Assembly: GCA_963788125.1 (NCBI GenBank)
Contig: CAWBFN010000001.1
Span: 1,054,001 to 1,118,000 of the forward strand
Length of the DNA stretch: 64,000 nt
Origin: Bog-473 sp963788125
Lineage (GTDB): Bacteria > Actinomycetota > Acidimicrobiia > Acidimicrobiales > RAAP-2
Direction: 5' to 3'
The position numbers and the translations under genes are program-made. Within the stretch, counting starts at the first letter, position 1, and every line of letters begins with the position of its first letter. The notes beneath the pieces were generated by a model. That model ran no database searches. It was not told where the DNA came from and saw only the letters and a program-made list of their open reading frames with translations. Positions 8,590-16,786 of this stretch are shown one piece after another.

Positions 8590-9158
8590 CCCGCCGGGCC
8601 GCGCTGTGCGCCGTGGTGGTGGTGGGGCTCGCCGCCGCCGGTTGCGCGATCCCGACCCAGCGCTCCCCGAGCGCGATACCGGCCAACCACGTCCCCGGCG
8701 GGCTCCTCAGCCCCACCACCACCACCACCCAGCCGCACGTGGCGGAGGTGCCCGTCAGGGTCTACCTCCTCGGATCGGCGCAGCAGCTGGTGTCGGTGCA
8801 ACGTGTCGTGCAGGTCCCGGCCCCCTTGACCTCCATCATCACCGCCATGCTGGGTGGGCCGACCGGTGGTGAGGTGGCCCAGGGGATCACCACCGCCATA
8901 CCCGACAACGTCGAGGTCCTGTCGGCCACGACCCACGGGTCCGTGGTCACCGTCAACTTCAACGGGGCGTTCGGAGAGATCTTCGGATCGAACACCGAAC
9001 TCGCGGTGGCCCAGGTGGTCGCCACCATTGCGGCACAGAACGGTCTGGCCGGACTGAAGACCGGCGTGCTCTTCGAGATCGAGGGCGAGCCGATCAGCGT
9101 CCCGATTGCCAGCGGTCAGCAGGTGCAGGGACCGGTCACCCTGGCGCAGTTCATCTAG
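8583..9158 (+). CDS. GerMN-domain lipoprotein, short LpqB-like
   Basis: Predicted exported lipoprotein of 191 aa. GTG start at 8583 gives a signal peptide ending in a lipobox (LAAAGC) with Cys21 as the lipidation site, a short Thr-rich linker, then one GerMN domain (residues ~55-185) with SIITAMLGGPT and VVTVNFNGAFGEI. Its place as third gene after a response regulator and kinase mirrors LpqB, which in mycobacteria interacts with MtrB. Family LpqB proteins also carry a long C-terminal propeller; that part is absent here, so this is either an ancestral minimal form or an unrelated GerMN protein recruited to the same place. Confidence 0.8.
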   Translation: MVARRAALCAVVVVGLAAAGCAIPTQRSPSAIPANHVPGGLLSPTTTTTQPHVAEVPVRVYLLGSAQQLVSVQRVVQVPAPLTSIITAMLGGPTGGEVAQGITTAIPDNVEVLSATTHGSVVTVNFNGAFGEIFGSNTELAVAQVVATIAAQNGLAGLKTGVLFEIEGEPISVPIASGQQVQGPVTLAQFI

Positions 9159-9184
9159 GGCCGGCGGTCGTCACCCGGCGTGCG

Positions 9185-9574
9185 TCAGCCGGCGTGCGTG
9201 ACCGTGCTCTTCCACTCCACGCGGGGCGCTCCCGACCAGAGGTGCTCGAGGTCGTAGTAGTCGCGTGTCTCCTGCAGGAAGACGTGGGCGATGAAGTCGC
9301 CGTAGTCCATGAGCACCCACGTGGCATCCTGAAGCCCTTCGACGCGCACCGGAGCCAGGTGGTGGGAGTCCTTGACGCTGCGTTCGATCTCCTCGACGAG
9401 CGTCCGCACGTGGCGGATGTTCGGTGCGCTCGTGATGACGAAGGCGTCGACTACGCCGAAGAGCTCTGTCATCGCCAATACGACCGTGTCCTGCCCCAGC
9501 TTGGCGTCGGCCGCCTCCGCCGCCGTGGCGGCCGCCTTCGGGAGATGGACGTGGACGTCCAGCCCTGGGCTCAA
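9185..9574 (-). CDS. rsfS: Ribosomal silencing factor RsfS
   Basis: RsfS/Iojap protein binds L14 and blocks subunit joining in poor growth conditions. The 129-aa protein has the family landmarks: VVLAMTELFGVVDAFVITSA, the helix with VEEIERSVK, and WVLMDYGDFIAHVF followed by YYDLEHLW. A TTG at 9574-9572 overlaps the TGA of the upstream membrane-protein gene by four bases (TTGA) and gives a family-length product, so I prefer it over a longer frame. It is last in nadD - small membrane protein - rsfS. Confidence 0.9.
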   Translation of the reverse strand: MSPGLDVHVHLPKAAATAAEAADAKLGQDTVVLAMTELFGVVDAFVITSAPNIRHVRTLVEEIERSVKDSHHLAPVRVEGLQDATWVLMDYGDFIAHVFLQETRDYYDLEHLWSGAPRVEWKSTVTHAG

Positions 9575-9777
9575 TGGAGCACGTCCAGGATCCCCACGGT
9601 GAGGGCGAAGGCGAGTCCGAGCACGGTCAGGCTGAAGGTCGCCCACCGACGGCGGGCGCGACGGGCCGTTGCCTCCGCCGCCCGGCGCACCGCCCGCTGC
9701 GGCCCCCGGGCCACCTCAGGTCGCCACGCGACACGCACGGGGGAAAGCTCGGTGGTCTCGGCCGGAAGGGCGCTCAT
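9571..9777 (-). CDS. Small single-pass membrane protein between nadD and rsfS
   Basis: A 68-aa protein with a basic, Arg/Ala-rich first half and one hydrophobic helix at residues ~48-64 (FSLTVLGLAFALTVGILDVL). The ATG overlaps the nadD stop (ATGA) and its stop overlaps the rsfS start (TTGA), so all three are translationally coupled. I do not recognise a family. In other Actinobacteria a larger LytR/envelope protein can occupy this position, but nothing here supports that fold. Tight coupling is the main evidence that it is real. Confidence 0.65.
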   Translation of the reverse strand: MSALPAETTELSPVRVAWRPEVARGPQRAVRRAAEATARRARRRWATFSLTVLGLAFALTVGILDVLH

Positions 9778-10430
9778 CTGCCGACAGCGTACAGATTGCG
9801 CCGGCGAATGCAACGGACCACCTCGGCCGGGACCAGATCGTCGACGGAGCCGCCCCGCTGCAGGACCCCGCGTACGGCTGAACTGGAGACATCCACCTGC
9901 GGGCCATCGACCCTCTCCACACGCCAACCCGGCGGGTCGACGGGCGGCAACGGCGCCGCCGCCGGAGCCGAGCCAGGGACGGCCGGACGAGAGACGATGG
10001 CCAGCGTGACCAGCGCCTTCAGATCGTCGACCCGCTCCCAGGTCCCCAGGTCGTCGACCAGGTCCGCGCCGACGACCAGGTAGAGCTCGGGGGGGCACCG
10101 ACCGGCGTCGATCGCCTCCCGCACCAGCGCCTCGGCGGTCATCACCGAGTAGCTCGGTCCCCCTCGGTCGATCTCCATACGGCTGGCCTCGCTGCCCGGG
10201 ACCGTCTCGGAGAGCGCTCGGGCCATGGCGAAGCGGTCCTCGGCCGGAGTGATGACACGTGTCGGCGACTTCTGCCACGGGTCGTTGGCCACCACGAGGA
10301 GGAGGCGATCGAGAGCCAGGGCGCCCTGCACGGCACGCGCCGCAGCAACGTGCCCGATGTGGGGAGGATCGAACGTCCCCCCGAACATACCGATCCGCTC
10401 CGACCGCGGCAGGGACTCAGTCGTCGGCAA
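9774..10430 (-). CDS. nadD: Nicotinate-nucleotide adenylyltransferase
   Basis: Adenylylates nicotinate mononucleotide in NAD synthesis. The nucleotidyltransferase fold is clear: GMFGGTFDPPHIGH at residues ~14-27 with the HxGH motif, VVANDPWQK, VVGADLVDDLGTW and the C-terminal DVSSSAVR. The frame opens with a TTG at 10430; no ATG/GTG lies between it and the FGG motif except the Met in that motif, so the start is uncertain by ~14 codons. First of the coupled nadD - membrane protein - rsfS set; normally found near obg-proBA, from which it is separated here. Confidence 0.93.
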   Translation of the reverse strand: MPTTESLPRSERIGMFGGTFDPPHIGHVAAARAVQGALALDRLLLVVANDPWQKSPTRVITPAEDRFAMARALSETVPGSEASRMEIDRGGPSYSVMTAEALVREAIDAGRCPPELYLVVGADLVDDLGTWERVDDLKALVTLAIVSRPAVPGSAPAAAPLPPVDPPGWRVERVDGPQVDVSSSAVRGVLQRGGSVDDLVPAEVVRCIRRRNLYAVGR

Positions 10431-10707
10431 GCTCGGCCATCACGGCAGTGGAGGTGGGCCCATCGGCGCCGGAGCGTCGAGCGTGGGACGACCCAGAACC
10501 TCGGCCCCTCGGGGCCGCCTCCTCGGTCGTGCAGTAGGGGGTGCATTTGAGGGTGCAGTGGATCGTGCAGCGGGGGATGCAGGGTTCGTGACCCGACGAT
10601 CGAGTCGGGGGGTGGCCATGCCGGGTGATCCTACGGCGTTAATCTGGTGCGGTGGCGAGCCCGGCGAGTACCTCCCCGTGGAGGGTAAAGGCGTCCCTTC
10701 TCTCCTG

Positions 10708-12336
10708 ATGCGTCGACGGCAACCTGGGCGCGCCGCACCGATGGCGCTCGTCGTGTCCGTGCTCGCGCTCGTGGTGTCGGTGATGGCCCCTGCCGCAGTT
10801 TCGGCGACCACGGCCCCTGCAGGCACGGCCCCGGTGGGCACGACATCGGCGATCCTGACGGCGTCGAGCGCCCAGACCAACCCCGTCGCGGCCTACTGGC
10901 TGGCCAACGCAGGCGGCGGCGTCTTCACCTTCGGCGGAGCGCCGTTCTACGGATCGGCCGGGGCGCTGCGGCTCAACATGCCCATCGTCAACATGGCGGC
11001 GACCGCCGACGGCGGGGGGTACTGGCTGGTGGCCGGCGACGGCGGGATCTTCACCTTCGGCGACGCCGCCTTCTACGGGTCGACGGGGGGCTTCAGGCTG
11101 AACAAGCCCATCGTCGGCATGGCCGCCACCCCCGACGGCAGGGGCTACTGGCTGGTGGCCTCCGACGGCGGGATCTTCACCTTCGGCGACGCCGCCTTCT
11201 ACGGGTCGACGGGGGGCTTCAGGCTGAACAAGCCCATCGTCGGCATGGCCGCCACCCCCGACGGCAGGGGCTACTGGCTGGTGGCCTCCGACGGCGGGAT
11301 CTTCACCTTCGGCGACGCCGCCTTCTACGGGTCGACGGGGAGCTTCAGGCTGAACAAGCCCATCGTGGGCATGGTGTCCGGCCCGAGCGGCGCCGGGTAC
11401 GTCCTGGTGGCGGCCGACGGGGGGACGTTCACCTTCGGGTCGGCCCCCTTCTACGGATCGCTGGGCGGGATCCCGCTGAAGAACCCGATCGTCGCGGCGA
11501 CGACGACACCCGGAGATACGGGGTACTGGTTCAGTGACAACGCCGGGGAGGTCTCGGCGTTCGGCCAGGCCTCCTACTACGGCTCGGCCCCCTCGGCTCC
11601 GGGCGATCCCGTCGTGGGGATGGCCGAGGCCCCGGGTACCGGAACCTTCGTCGGCGCGGCGTTTCCCTCCGGTTCGTACGGCTACGACGTCAGCCGGTTC
11701 AACATGAACTCGCCGGCCTGTACCTCGGGGCTTCCCCCGGGCGTGCACGACATCAGCGTCGTGGAGGTGGACGGGGAGTCGTCCGGAGCCGCCAATCCCT
11801 GCCTGGCGGCCGAGGGAGCGTGGGCCGGTGCCGGCCTGAACCTGTACACCTTCCTCACCAATGTCGGGCTCTGCTCGAGCCCCACCACCCCGACCACCAC
11901 CGCCACGGGGACCGAGCCCAGCTGCTTCACCGTCGGCTACGACGCCGGCATACAGGCCTTCCAGGATGCCCAGGCGGCCGGGGTGGACACCGACGTCGCC
12001 TGGTGGCTCGATGTCGAGGGGGCAGGTCAGTACTGGACGGCGTCCACCCAGGACAACGCGCAGACCGTGGCGGGCGCGATCGCCGCGCTGCACAACACCG
12101 AAGGCATCGCCGACGTCGGGATCTACGCCAGCCCCGGGGTGTGGAACTCGATCGTCGGGAACTACCAGCCATCGGTCCCCTACTGGATGGCCGACTGGCT
12201 CAGCCCCCCGAGTGGGCCGGCAACCTGCGCCGCGGTTCCCGCCTGGCAAGCCACGAAACAGCTCCCGACGGGGCCCGTCGAGATCGTCCAGTACGGCGAC
12301 GACGTCAACGGTGCCGACGGTGACTACGCCTGCTGA
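10708..12336 (+). CDS. Secreted repeat protein with C-terminal glycoside-hydrolase-like domain
   Basis: About 542 aa. Signal peptide (hydrophobic stretch near residues 13-35), then six or so ~42-residue repeats built on GYWLVASDGGIFTFGDAAFYG (residues ~60-310), a pattern common in secreted Acidimicrobiia proteins. The C-terminal ~220 residues begin YGYDVSRFN and include WWLDVEGAGQYW and VGIYASPGVW, resembling the DUF1906/GH25-like fold of wall-lytic or wall-binding proteins. Three repeats are almost identical in DNA. Start choice: ATG at 10708 places the signal peptide correctly; Met at 10741 is the alternative. The 277 bases upstream (to nadD) contain no other gene I can support. Confidence 0.75.
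   Translation: MRRRQPGRAAPMALVVSVLALVVSVMAPAAVSATTAPAGTAPVGTTSAILTASSAQTNPVAAYWLANAGGGVFTFGGAPFYGSAGALRLNMPIVNMAATADGGGYWLVAGDGGIFTFGDAAFYGSTGGFRLNKPIVGMAATPDGRGYWLVASDGGIFTFGDAAFYGSTGGFRLNKPIVGMAATPDGRGYWLVASDGGIFTFGDAAFYGSTGSFRLNKPIVGMVSGPSGAGYVLVAADGGTFTFGSAPFYGSLGGIPLKNPIVAATTTPGDTGYWFSDNAGEVSAFGQASYYGSAPSAPGDPVVGMAEAPGTGTFVGAAFPSGSYGYDVSRFNMNSPACTSGLPPGVHDISVVEVDGESSGAANPCLAAEGAWAGAGLNLYTFLTNVGLCSSPTTPTTTATGTEPSCFTVGYDAGIQAFQDAQAAGVDTDVAWWLDVEGAGQYWTASTQDNAQTVAGAIAALHNTEGIADVGIYASPGVWNSIVGNYQPSVPYWMADWLSPPSGPATCAAVPAWQATKQLPTGPVEIVQYGDDVNGADGDYAC
11041..11418. repeat. 126-bp direct tandem repeats within the secreted repeat protein
   Basis: Units start at 11041, 11167 and 11293. The first two are identical over all 126 bases; the third matches for ~75 bases with one change, then diverges. 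Such identity means recent duplication or gene conversion and a risk of collapse in assemblies. Confidence 0.9.
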
Positions 12337-12352
12337 GTACGCCGGTGGACGG

Positions 12353-12417
12353 GCTGAACGGGGCCGGCTGAACGGGGCCTGCTGAACGGGGCCGGCTGAA
12401 CGGGGCCTGCTGAACGC
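12353..12417. repeat. 14-bp tandem repeat, about 4.6 copies
   Basis: Units beginning GCTGAACGGGGCC start at 12353, 12367, 12381, 12395 and (partial) 12409; the last base alternates G/T. The array fills the gap between the convergent repeat-protein and phosphatase genes and could form alternative structures at their 3' ends. Confidence 0.85.
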
Positions 12418-12423
12418 CGACCG

Positions 12424-13149
12424 TTACGCCGTCGGCACCCCGCAGGCGTCGTTGAAACGGATGAGCACCCAGCGGGACTCCGTCGGCACCCACTCCCACT
12501 CGGTGAGCGAGCCGTGCACGATGCGGGCCCAGCCCCGGCGCGTGACACTGGGCGGAAGCTGCAGAAAGGCGATCACGGTGGACTCGATGACGCCGGCGTG
12601 CACGGCGGCGACGATCAGCTCACCGGGATGGCGCTCGGCCAGCTGGCGCACCGCTCCCGACGCCCGCGTGACGAACGTGGTCCAGCTCTCACCGCCCGGG
12701 GCGATCAGCGTGTCGGGTTCGACGTCCCACTCGGGCACCCCGAAACGCTCGACCACCTCCTCCCAGCACAGGCCGTCGGCCTCGCCCGGGCGGAGCTCGG
12801 ACAGGTCGGCTTCCTGCACGATCTCGGCCGCGCCGTCTCCCAACGCCGGGCGGAGGAGCTCCGCCGTCTCGACCGCCCGGGGCAGATCCGACGCGTAGAG
12901 GGCCGACGTCGTTCCCAACTCCCCGCTCGCGGTGAGCCGCGCCGTCACGGCCGCCACCTGCCGGCGACCCAGGTCGGTCAGCCCGGTGCACCCCCGCCGG
13001 CCGCCGACGATGCCCTCCCGGTTGCACACCGCCTCTCCGTGCCGGACGAGCACGATCCGGGTCGCGCCGGCGGTCGGGGCGAAGACCCGGCGCACGCCAC
13101 TCGGAACGCCCAAGGACTCCCCGCGAGCCTCGGGGTCGCCCACGCTCAT
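12424..13149 (-). CDS. Histidine phosphatase family protein (phosphoglycerate-mutase-like)
   Basis: 241-aa cytosolic phosphatase. Catalytic RHGE is at residues ~35-38 (VLVRHGEAVCN), the acid/base region lies in SELRPGEADGLCWEE, and the second catalytic His is in VAAVHAGVIES. The ATG at 13149 overlaps the TGA of the VWA-protein gene (ATGA). Substrate cannot be told; family members act on sugar phosphates, alpha-ribazole phosphate or other small molecules. Third gene after MoxR and VWA proteins in a coupled minus-strand run. Confidence 0.82.
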   Translation of the reverse strand: MSVGDPEARGESLGVPSGVRRVFAPTAGATRIVLVRHGEAVCNREGIVGGRRGCTGLTDLGRRQVAAVTARLTASGELGTTSALYASDLPRAVETAELLRPALGDGAAEIVQEADLSELRPGEADGLCWEEVVERFGVPEWDVEPDTLIAPGGESWTTFVTRASGAVRQLAERHPGELIVAAVHAGVIESTVIAFLQLPPSVTRRGWARIVHGSLTEWEWVPTESRWVLIRFNDACGVPTA

Positions 13150-14585
13150 GTCAGGTTGCCGACGAAGTGCTCCAGTTGGCGCAGCGTGCGGACCTCGACC
13201 ACCTCGTCGCAGTGGGCGGCGTACTCGCCGACCACCGAGTCGCCCGAGTCCCAGTAGTGGCGCGGTTCGGGGTTGAGCCAGTAGACGTGGCGGGCCCTCT
13301 GGCGCAGGTCCTCGACCACCCAGGTCTGCGTGGCGTGGTAGTTGTTGCGCGCGTCGCCGAGCAGCAAGAGGCTCGAGCGTGCGGTCACCTCGGTGCCCCA
13401 TCGCCGGTGGAACTCGGTCAGGGCGTGCCCGTAGTCCGAGTGGCCGTCGACCCAGATGACGTCGGCCTCCTGATTGATGCGGGCCACCGCCTCGGCGGGA
13501 TCGACCACCCCCTCGAAGAACCGGGTCACCTCGTCGATGCCGTCGACGAACACGAAGCTGCGCACCTTGGAGAACTGCGAGCTGATGGCGTAGACCAGGT
13601 GCAAGGTGAAGCGGGCGAAGGACGCCACCGAGCCGGAGATGTCGGCGATGACGAAGATCTCGGGCTTCGCCGGCCGGGGATGGCGGAACCGGGGCTCGAT
13701 GGGTACGCCTCCGGTCGACAGAGACCGGCGCATGGTGGCCCGAAAATCGAGAGGACCCTTGCGGCCGTCGCGCCGCTTGCGGGCCAGGCGCACGGCCAAC
13801 TTGCGGGACAGCGGGTGCAGCACCCTGTGGAGCTCGGCCAGCTCCTCCCTGGTTGCGTGCATGACGTCGATGTCCTCGGGCAGGGGTTTGCGCACGGAAC
13901 GGGCCAGGGCCTCGGCGCCCCGGTCTTCGACGAGCCGGCGCCGGATCTCGGTCTCCACGGCACGGCGGAACGTCTCGATCCGGGCCTTGTACTCGTCGGC
14001 GGCCAACCGCTCCTCCAGCTCCGTCAGTCCCACTCCCGTGGCTGCCTGGTCGCGGAGCTCCTCCATCAACCGGGCCAGCACGGCATCGAGCTCGAGATTG
14101 CGCAGCGTCCGGTAGAGGTAGTACGTGCCCCCGACCGGCCTTCCCGGCTCCATGCCGGCGTAGCGGTCGACGGCGCCGCGCGCCACGGCGTTCATGAGGG
14201 CGGCATCGGCCGAGAGCAGGGACTTGAAGAGCATCTCGGCCAGCTCCTCGGGGGTCATCGCCTCGCCCCCGCCCGAGCCGTGGCCCCGGCCGCGCCCCCC
14301 GAGCTCGCCGTCGCCCTCGGGAGGGAGCCCGTCCCCGTCCTCACCGAGCCCCTCGATCCCCCGGTGGGCCGTACGCAGGGCGAAGAACACCTCGAACGCC
14401 GTCTCGAAGGCGCGCCAGTGCGACGAGGACTTGACCAACGTGGCGGCCAAGGCGTACTTCAGGCCGTCGCGGTCCTCGAGGGGGATGTGGCCGATGGCCT
14501 CCGCCGCGTCCAGGTGTTCGGTCATGGACACCGGCAGTCCGGCCCGGCGGAGCTCGGTGACGAAGTCCGACAGGAGATCGAGCAT
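13146..14585 (-). CDS. VWA-domain protein, CoxE-like
   Basis: 479-aa protein with an N-terminal helical region, a Gly/Glu/Pro-rich acidic linker near residues 80-110, and a C-terminal von Willebrand A domain holding the metal-binding DISGS motif (FVIADISGSVASFARF). Upstream gene is a MoxR AAA ATPase; MoxR-VWA pairs act as chaperone/maturation machines for metalloenzymes or complexes (CoxD/CoxE of CO dehydrogenase is the named example). No CO dehydrogenase genes are in the window, so the client is unknown. Start overlaps the MoxR stop by one base. Confidence 0.85.
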   Translation of the reverse strand: MLDLLSDFVTELRRAGLPVSMTEHLDAAEAIGHIPLEDRDGLKYALAATLVKSSSHWRAFETAFEVFFALRTAHRGIEGLGEDGDGLPPEGDGELGGRGRGHGSGGGEAMTPEELAEMLFKSLLSADAALMNAVARGAVDRYAGMEPGRPVGGTYYLYRTLRNLELDAVLARLMEELRDQAATGVGLTELEERLAADEYKARIETFRRAVETEIRRRLVEDRGAEALARSVRKPLPEDIDVMHATREELAELHRVLHPLSRKLAVRLARKRRDGRKGPLDFRATMRRSLSTGGVPIEPRFRHPRPAKPEIFVIADISGSVASFARFTLHLVYAISSQFSKVRSFVFVDGIDEVTRFFEGVVDPAEAVARINQEADVIWVDGHSDYGHALTEFHRRWGTEVTARSSLLLLGDARNNYHATQTWVVEDLRQRARHVYWLNPEPRHYWDSGDSVVGEYAAHCDEVVEVRTLRQLEHFVGNLT

Positions 14586-15532
14586 CAGCTCACCGAGAGC
14601 AGTTCCTTCTGGGCCCGCTCGATGTCCACCTGGTACTTGAGCAAGATGTGCAGGGTGTCCCTCGCTCCGGCCGCGCCGATGGTCTCGATGCCGAGGATGA
14701 CCAGCGTACGCGCCCAGTCGAGCGTCTCGGAGACGGAAGGGGCCTTGCGCAGGTCCAAGGTGCGCAGGGAGCGCACGATGCGCGCCACCTGATCGGCGAG
14801 CTCCTCGGTGATTCCGGGCACCCGGGCGCGCACGATGGCGCGCTCCCTGTCCAGATCGGGATAGTCGATATGCAGGTAGAGGCAGCGACGCTTCAGCGCC
14901 TCGGAGAGCTCACGGGTGTTGTTCGAGGTCAGGAAGACCATGGGGAGACGGGTGGCGCGCACCGTGCCCAGCTCGGGGATGGAGACCTGGTACTCGCTCA
15001 GGACCTCCAGCAACAGGGCCTCGGTCTCGAGCTCGACGCGGTCCACCTCGTCGACCAGCAGGACGACCGGATCGGTGGAGCGGATGGCCTCCAACAAGGG
15101 CCGGGCCAGCAGGAACTCCTCGGAGAAGATGTCCTCTTCGAGCTCGTGCCAGGAGGGCCCCCGGTGCCCGTCATCCCCGCCGCTGAGGATCTCGCCGGGG
15201 CCGCCGGCCTGAATGCGCAGGAGCTGTTTGCGGTAGTTCCACTCGTAGAGGGCCTTGGACTCGTCGAGGCCCTCGTAGCACTGCAGCCGTATGAGGCGGG
15301 CACCCGTGAGCTCGGCCACCGACTTGGCCAACTGCGTCTTGCCGGTTCCGGCCGGCCCCTCCACGAGCACGGGCTTGGACAGGCGGTCGGCGAGATACAC
15401 GACGCCGCTGATGGACTCGTCGGCCAGGTAGCCGACATCGGCCAGCCCGCCGCGCACGGCGTCGAGTGAGGGAAAGCGCGGCGGGCCGACATCGGGCAGG
15501 CCGAGACCGGCAGCCGTCTGGGCGTTGCTCAT
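14585..15532 (-). CDS. MoxR-family AAA+ ATPase
   Basis: 315-aa AAA+ protein. Walker A GPAGTGKT near residues 56-63, Walker B VVLLVDEVDR, sensor 1 in FLTSNNTRELSEALKRRC with the arginine-finger RR. ATG at 15532-15530 overlaps the proA stop (ATGA); the downstream VWA gene overlaps by one base. CoxD-like by pairing with the CoxE-like VWA protein. Likely remodels a protein complex; client unknown. Confidence 0.88.
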   Translation of the reverse strand: MSNAQTAAGLGLPDVGPPRFPSLDAVRGGLADVGYLADESISGVVYLADRLSKPVLVEGPAGTGKTQLAKSVAELTGARLIRLQCYEGLDESKALYEWNYRKQLLRIQAGGPGEILSGGDDGHRGPSWHELEEDIFSEEFLLARPLLEAIRSTDPVVLLVDEVDRVELETEALLLEVLSEYQVSIPELGTVRATRLPMVFLTSNNTRELSEALKRRCLYLHIDYPDLDRERAIVRARVPGITEELADQVARIVRSLRTLDLRKAPSVSETLDWARTLVILGIETIGAAGARDTLHILLKYQVDIERAQKELLSVS

Positions 15533-16782
15533 CGTCGCACCTGCCCGTCGCCCCGCACTACCCATTTGACGCTGGTCAACTCTCTCACTCCCATCGGTCC
15601 CCTTGCGTGCAGCTTCTGCGTCGATATCCCGACCTCGGCACCCAGCCCCAGCTCCTCTCCGTCGATGAAGCGGGTGGAGGCGTTGACCAGCACCGCGGCG
15701 GCGTCGACCTCGGCCACGAACCGGTCCGCCGTCCGCACATCGGTGGTCACGATCGCCTCGGAGTGGCCCGAGCCGAAGCGGGCGATGTGCGCCATGGCCG
15801 CGTCGAGATCCCCCACCACGCCCACGGCCACCGTCGGCCCCAGGTACTCGGTGGCGAAGTCGCTCTCCCGAGCCACGCCGACCCCGGGCACGACGGCCCG
15901 CACCCGTTCGTCGCCCCGCACCTCTACGCCGGCCGTGGCGAGGGCGGCGTGCATCGGAGGCAGGAACTCGGCGGCCACGGCGGCATGGACCAGGATCGTC
16001 TCGGCCGCGTTGCACACGCCGAAGCGGTGGGTCTTGGCGTTCACCACGATGTCCAGCGCCATGGGGAGGTCGGCCGCCGCATCGACGTAGACGTGGCAGT
16101 TGCCGTCGCCGTCGAGCACGTACGGAACGGTGGCATGCTCCAAGAGGGTGGCGATGAGCGCGGGACCTCCACGCGGGATGAGGCAGTCGATGAACCCGCG
16201 CAGCCGCATGAAGGCCACGGCGGTCTCGTGCGACGTGTCCTCCACCAGGGCGACCGCGTCCTCGGGCAGGCCGGCCTTGGCCGCGGCACGCCGCAGGACC
16301 GACACGATGGCCTGGTTCGAGGCCAGCGCCGAGGCCGACCCGCGCAGGAAGGCGGCGTTCCCCGCCTTGAGGCACAGGCCGGCGACATCGCTGGTCACGT
16401 TGGGGCGGTTCTCGTAGATCACGCCGATCACCCCCAGCGGCACCCGCTGGCGTGAGACCCGCAGCCCGTTCGGCCGGGTCCATCCGTCGACCACCTCGCC
16501 CACCGGGTCGGCCAGTGCGGCCACCGCCCGGAGACCGGCGGCCATGGCCGACACCCTCTCGTCGGTGAGCCGCAGGCGGTCCAGGGCGGACGCCGCCATC
16601 CCGCCGGACTCGGCGCGGGCGAGATCGCCCCGGTTGGCCTCCACCAGCGTCGCCCGCTCCTGCTCGAGGAGGTCGGCGGCCATGCGCACGGCGTCGTCCC
16701 GCACCGGCCCCGGGGCCCGTGCCACCAGCCGCGCCGCCTCCCGGACGCGGCGCGCCGTCTGCTCCAGTGGCGGTGTGGTCAC
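15529..16782 (-). CDS. proA: Gamma-glutamyl phosphate reductase
   Basis: NADPH-dependent second enzyme of proline synthesis. The aldehyde-dehydrogenase-like fold shows RVPLGVIGVIYENRPNV, CLKAGNAAFLRGS, the catalytic Cys region THRFGVCNAAETILVH and a C-terminal STQKLHARGPMGV. GTG at 16782 gives a 417-aa product of family length; the frame is open farther upstream but overlaps proB. It begins 4 bases past the proB stop. Confidence 0.96.
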   Translation of the reverse strand: MTTPPLEQTARRVREAARLVARAPGPVRDDAVRMAADLLEQERATLVEANRGDLARAESGGMAASALDRLRLTDERVSAMAAGLRAVAALADPVGEVVDGWTRPNGLRVSRQRVPLGVIGVIYENRPNVTSDVAGLCLKAGNAAFLRGSASALASNQAIVSVLRRAAAKAGLPEDAVALVEDTSHETAVAFMRLRGFIDCLIPRGGPALIATLLEHATVPYVLDGDGNCHVYVDAAADLPMALDIVVNAKTHRFGVCNAAETILVHAAVAAEFLPPMHAALATAGVEVRGDERVRAVVPGVGVARESDFATEYLGPTVAVGVVGDLDAAMAHIARFGSGHSEAIVTTDVRTADRFVAEVDAAAVLVNASTRFIDGEELGLGAEVGISTQKLHARGPMGVRELTSVKWVVRGDGQVRR

Positions 16783-16786
16783 CGGT

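Noticed and set aside
10639..12249. Minus-strand open frame with internal repeats
   Set aside because: Its repeats are the complement of the secreted repeat protein's DNA repeats; no start signal or domain.
12353..12417. CRISPR array
   Set aside because: Units are 14 bp and directly abutting, with no spacers; no cas genes anywhere in the window.
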